This document shows positions 21,972 through 23,928 of a DNA stretch of 23,928 nucleotides, in pieces. Both the position numbers and the translations under genes were made by a program. Under the pieces are notes generated by a model. That model had not been told where the DNA came from. It made no database searches and saw only the letters and a program-made list of their open reading frames with translations. Position 1 is the stretch's first letter, and each line of letters opens with the position of its first letter. The DNA is taken from NCBI GenBank assembly GCA_947626445.1, contig CANQSC010000012.1, positions 1 to 23,928 of the forward strand. The letters run 5' to 3'. The DNA is from an uncultured Bacilli bacterium. GTDB lineage: Bacteria > Bacillota_I > Bacilli_A > RF39 > UBA660.

Positions 21972-22829
21972 TAAAGAATTAATAATTTTATTAATAAAGA
22001 TTTCAGGATTACTATCTGAGTTAAAAACTAATTTAACATCTTCGTTATTTAAAGCAGTTTCTAATATTATTTCATAATAATTATCACATTTTACTTTATC
22101 ATAATTATTAGATACAGAATCAAATAAACTATTAAATTCTTGAGCACCAAGCATTTGCATAATAGGATGACCTCCAAACATCGCTACTGATAATAACATA
22201 CTTTTAGTTTGGCGATCTTCAGTTGTTTTAGAAACATTTGTTAATTTTACTTTTTTAGTATAGGTAATATTTTTAATAGTATTTTTAGATAATTCAATTG
22301 TTTTTTCATTAACATTATCTAGACTATAATTAAGATTAATACTATTTTTTAAAGTATCATTTATTAATAAAATTACGGTATTAAATGGTAATTCTTTAAT
22401 ACCCATTACAAAATTAGTAAAGATAAAATCATTTTTGTCTAAGTTTAAATTATTTTCTGGTAAATTATTATTTTGAGGTTTTGGTTCATTTAAAAATAAA
22501 GATATAATAATCAATATAGATGAACTTAAATAAATATAATAAGTTGGTTCAAAAGTAATTTTAATATCGGTTAAGATATTAACCATTTGATTAGCTAAGT
22601 AATAAGTATACAAATAAGTTAGTAAAGAAATTATTAAAAAGATATTAGCTTTTTTACCTTTAAAAATTAAATATAAAGATATAGATATTAAAACTAAATA
22701 AACGTAAAAGCTTTCAAATAAAGTTAGAGATACCCCTCCAGTACTTGATGTTAAAATATTTGTTGTGGAACATAATAAAACTATTAAAGCTGAAATAATA
22801 ATACATACGATTTTTAATGTTTTTCTCAT
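21963..22829 (-). CDS. Unknown membrane protein with cytoplasmic C-terminal domain
   Basis: A protein of 288 aa from ATG 22829 on the minus strand, with AGGTGAG at good spacing; a GTG at 22838 lies inside that site. Four hydrophobic segments fill the first 110 residues (about 5-25, 38-58, 64-90 and 100-116). A linker (EPKPQNNNLPENNLNLDK) leads to a soluble domain of about 160 residues. That domain contains VKLTNVSKTTEDRQTKSMLLSVAMFGGHPIMQMLG in parts; the hydrophobic, glycine-containing SVAMFGGHP patch in it looks like the edge of a PH-like or lipid-facing fold. I do not recognise the family. It is convergent with mscL and divergent from asnS, with its own promoter. Confidence 0.65.
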   Translation of the reverse strand: MRKTLKIVCIIISALIVLLCSTTNILTSSTGGVSLTLFESFYVYLVLISISLYLIFKGKKANIFLIISLLTYLYTYYLANQMVNILTDIKITFEPTYYIYLSSSILIIISLFLNEPKPQNNNLPENNLNLDKNDFIFTNFVMGIKELPFNTVILLINDTLKNSINLNYSLDNVNEKTIELSKNTIKNITYTKKVKLTNVSKTTEDRQTKSMLLSVAMFGGHPIMQMLGAQEFNSLFDSVSNNYDKVKCDNYYEIILETALNNEDVKLVFNSDSNPEIFINKIINSLKK

Positions 22830-22847
22830 AATACTCACCTGTTAATA

Positions 22848-22878
22848 ATTATACAATATTATGATGTTTTACTGTCAA
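22848..22878 (-). promoter_or_regulatory. Promoter of the unknown membrane protein gene
   Basis: On the minus strand, TTGACA (22878-22873) and TATAAT (22853-22848) are perfect consensus hexamers, but 19 bases apart, slightly longer than optimal. They lie just upstream of the AGGTGAG site. Confidence 0.6.
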
Positions 22879-22929
22879 AATAAGTAATTATGTTTACAGA
22901 TAAGTGTAAAAGTAAAATGTATGTTTTTA

Positions 22930-22958
22930 TTGACTAAAGTATAAAATAGTCTTAAAAT
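22930..22958 (+). promoter_or_regulatory. Promoter of the T-box/asnS transcript
   Basis: TTGACT (22930-22935), a 17-base spacer and TAAAAT (22953-22958). Predicted transcription start is about 22965, just ahead of the T-box stem I. Confidence 0.65.
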
Positions 22959-22964
22959 ATTAAT

Positions 22965-23170
22965 AACTTCTTAAGGAAAGAAAAGTAAAAAAGACATTTC
23001 TTAGATAAGAGAAAAGCTAGTTGGTGAAAATGCTTTTAAGAAATCTTTTTGAATGACAACTTTCATAAATCTTAAGAACGCATTTTATGTGATAAAAAAA
23101 GAAAGAGCCTGGGTGAAGTAAGGTGGCACCGCGGAAAGAAATTTTCGTCCTTACGTAGTCTAGGTTTTTA
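22965..23170 (+). promoter_or_regulatory. T-box riboswitch leader controlling asnS
   Basis: The conserved antiterminator bulge sequence GGTGGCACCGCGG is at 23122-23134. The terminator pairs CCTGG (23108-23112) with CTAGG (23160-23164) and GTAAGG (23118-23123) with CCTTAC (23149-23154), followed by T-rich sequence. Stem I is visible as ATTTCTT and AAAAGC pairing with GCTTTT and AAGAAAT around GTTGGTGAAAAT, the usual distal loop. The likely specifier is AAC (23058-23060) on the 3' side of the specifier loop, an asparagine codon, agreeing with the downstream gene. Known mechanism: uncharged tRNA binds specifier and bulge, favours the antiterminator and turns the gene on. The specifier position is by eye and should be taken as probable. 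Confidence 0.92.
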
Positions 23171-23197
23171 TTATTTTTTAAGAAAGGAAAGATTAAA

Positions 23198-23928
23198 ATG
23201 GATTTAAAGAGTATTTGGAATAATTATGAAAAATTAATTAATGAAGAAGTTAAGGTTAATGGATGGATTAGAAATCATCGCCCTCAAAAAGAATTTGGGT
23301 TTATTGATTTTTCTGATGGGACAACTTTTAAACATTTACAAATTGTTTATAATAAAGATTTAAAAGACTTTGATAAAATTACTTCTTTAAAGAATGGTGT
23401 TTCTTTAAATGTCGTTGGGACGCTTAAAAAAAGTGAAGGGAAAAATCAAGAAATTGAATTAGTTGCTAAAGAAATAACTTTATTAGGGGACTGTCCAATG
23501 GATTATCCTTTGCAACCTAAAAGACATACTAAAGAATTTTTAAGAAGTATTGCCTATTTAAGACCAAGAGCTAATTTATACCAAGCAATATTTAGAATTA
23601 GAAGTGTTGCTAGTATGGCTATTCATGAATATTTTCAAAATAATGGTTATGTTTATTTTCATGCGCCAATAATAACAGCAAGTGATTGTGAAGGAGCAGG
23701 GGAAATGTTTCAAGTTACAACTTTACCTTTAGATAAAGTTAAAAAAATTGATTATAAAGATGACTTTTTTGGTAAAAAAGCTGGACTTACGGTTTCAGGA
23801 CAATTACAAGCTGAAACTTTTGCGATGGCTTTTAGTAAAGTATATACTTTTGGACCAACTTTTAGAGCCGAAAATTCTAATACTAAAGTTCATGCTTCGG
23901 AATTTTGGATGATAGAACCAGAAATTGC
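23198..23928 (+). CDS. asnS: Asparaginyl-tRNA synthetase, N-terminal part
   Basis: The first 243 codons are present; the gene runs off the window. The N-terminal OB-fold anticodon-binding domain is seen as EVKVNGWIRNHRPQKEFGFIDFSDGT, in parts. The class II core follows, with the motif 1 region (RSVASMAIHEYFQNNGYVYFHAPIITASDCEGAGEMF in parts), GLTVSGQLQAETFAMAFSKVYTFGPTFRAEN in parts (motif 2, FRAEN), and HASEFWMIEPEI. The FRAENSNTKVHASEFWM pattern and long insertion after MFQVTTL fit AsnRS. The enzyme charges tRNA-Asn. Start ATG 23198 follows AAAGGAAA; the T-box leader regulates it by asparagine tRNA charging. Confidence 0.96.
   Translation, partial: MDLKSIWNNYEKLINEEVKVNGWIRNHRPQKEFGFIDFSDGTTFKHLQIVYNKDLKDFDKITSLKNGVSLNVVGTLKKSEGKNQEIELVAKEITLLGDCPMDYPLQPKRHTKEFLRSIAYLRPRANLYQAIFRIRSVASMAIHEYFQNNGYVYFHAPIITASDCEGAGEMFQVTTLPLDKVKKIDYKDDFFGKKAGLTVSGQLQAETFAMAFSKVYTFGPTFRAENSNTKVHASEFWMIEPEI

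Noticed and set aside
1..23928. CRISPR array, tRNA or rRNA genes, or TGA recoded as tryptophan
   Set aside because: No regularly spaced repeats, no cloverleaf or rRNA signatures noticed. Many genes end in TGA at sensible places and tryptophan is coded TGG, so the standard code fits.

Overview
The window is AT-rich, with Bacillota-type ribosome-binding sites (AAGGAGG), U-tract hairpin terminators, a T-box in front of asnRS, and TGA used as a stop. This suggests an uncultured, low-GC member of the Bacilli/Erysipelotrichia-like group using the standard code. That placement is inference; there is no rRNA here.

Positions 1 to about 15160 are the right-hand part of an integrative conjugative element (ICE); its left end lies outside the window. 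In order it carries: the end of an SSB gene; a type IV secretion operon (pilin-like VirB2, VirB6-like, VirB3/PrgI-like, VirB4 ATPase, a conserved unknown protein, and an M23 wall hydrolase); a 220-base region with very strong internal pairing that I read as the candidate oriT and/or a structured RNA; a mobilisation operon (ribbon-helix-helix protein, two unknowns, a MobC-like protein, MobL-type relaxase); a noncoding stretch with a promoter, a long hairpin and two terminators (candidate small RNA); an accessory operon (46-aa protein, orphan beta-class DNA methyltransferase, two unknowns); the VirD4 coupling protein; a small protein; and a large serine recombinase at the right edge. Together these make a complete mating machine: hydrolase and VirB2/3/4/6 build the channel, relaxase plus accessory proteins nick and pilot the DNA, VirD4 delivers it, and the recombinase integrates it.

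At about 15160 the element joins the chromosome inside a class B penicillin-binding protein gene, right at the codons of the SxN active-site motif. Only the C-terminal half of that gene (KTG box plus PASTA domain) is in the window. The recombinase reading frame runs across the junction and ends in host DNA.

From 16.1 kb onward the region is ordinary chromosome: mraY, lemA, a DUF2207 membrane protein, a CmpB-type membrane protein, a processive-type family 2 glycosyltransferase, mscL, a convergent unknown membrane protein, and an asparagine-type T-box leader followed by asnS, cut by the window end.

The points most worth a second look are the 6483-6700 structured region with competing pairings, the 9322-9480 small-RNA candidate, the apparent ATC start of virB4, the tiny coupler reading frames in front of the pilin and VirD4 genes, and the insertion in the PBP active-site codons.
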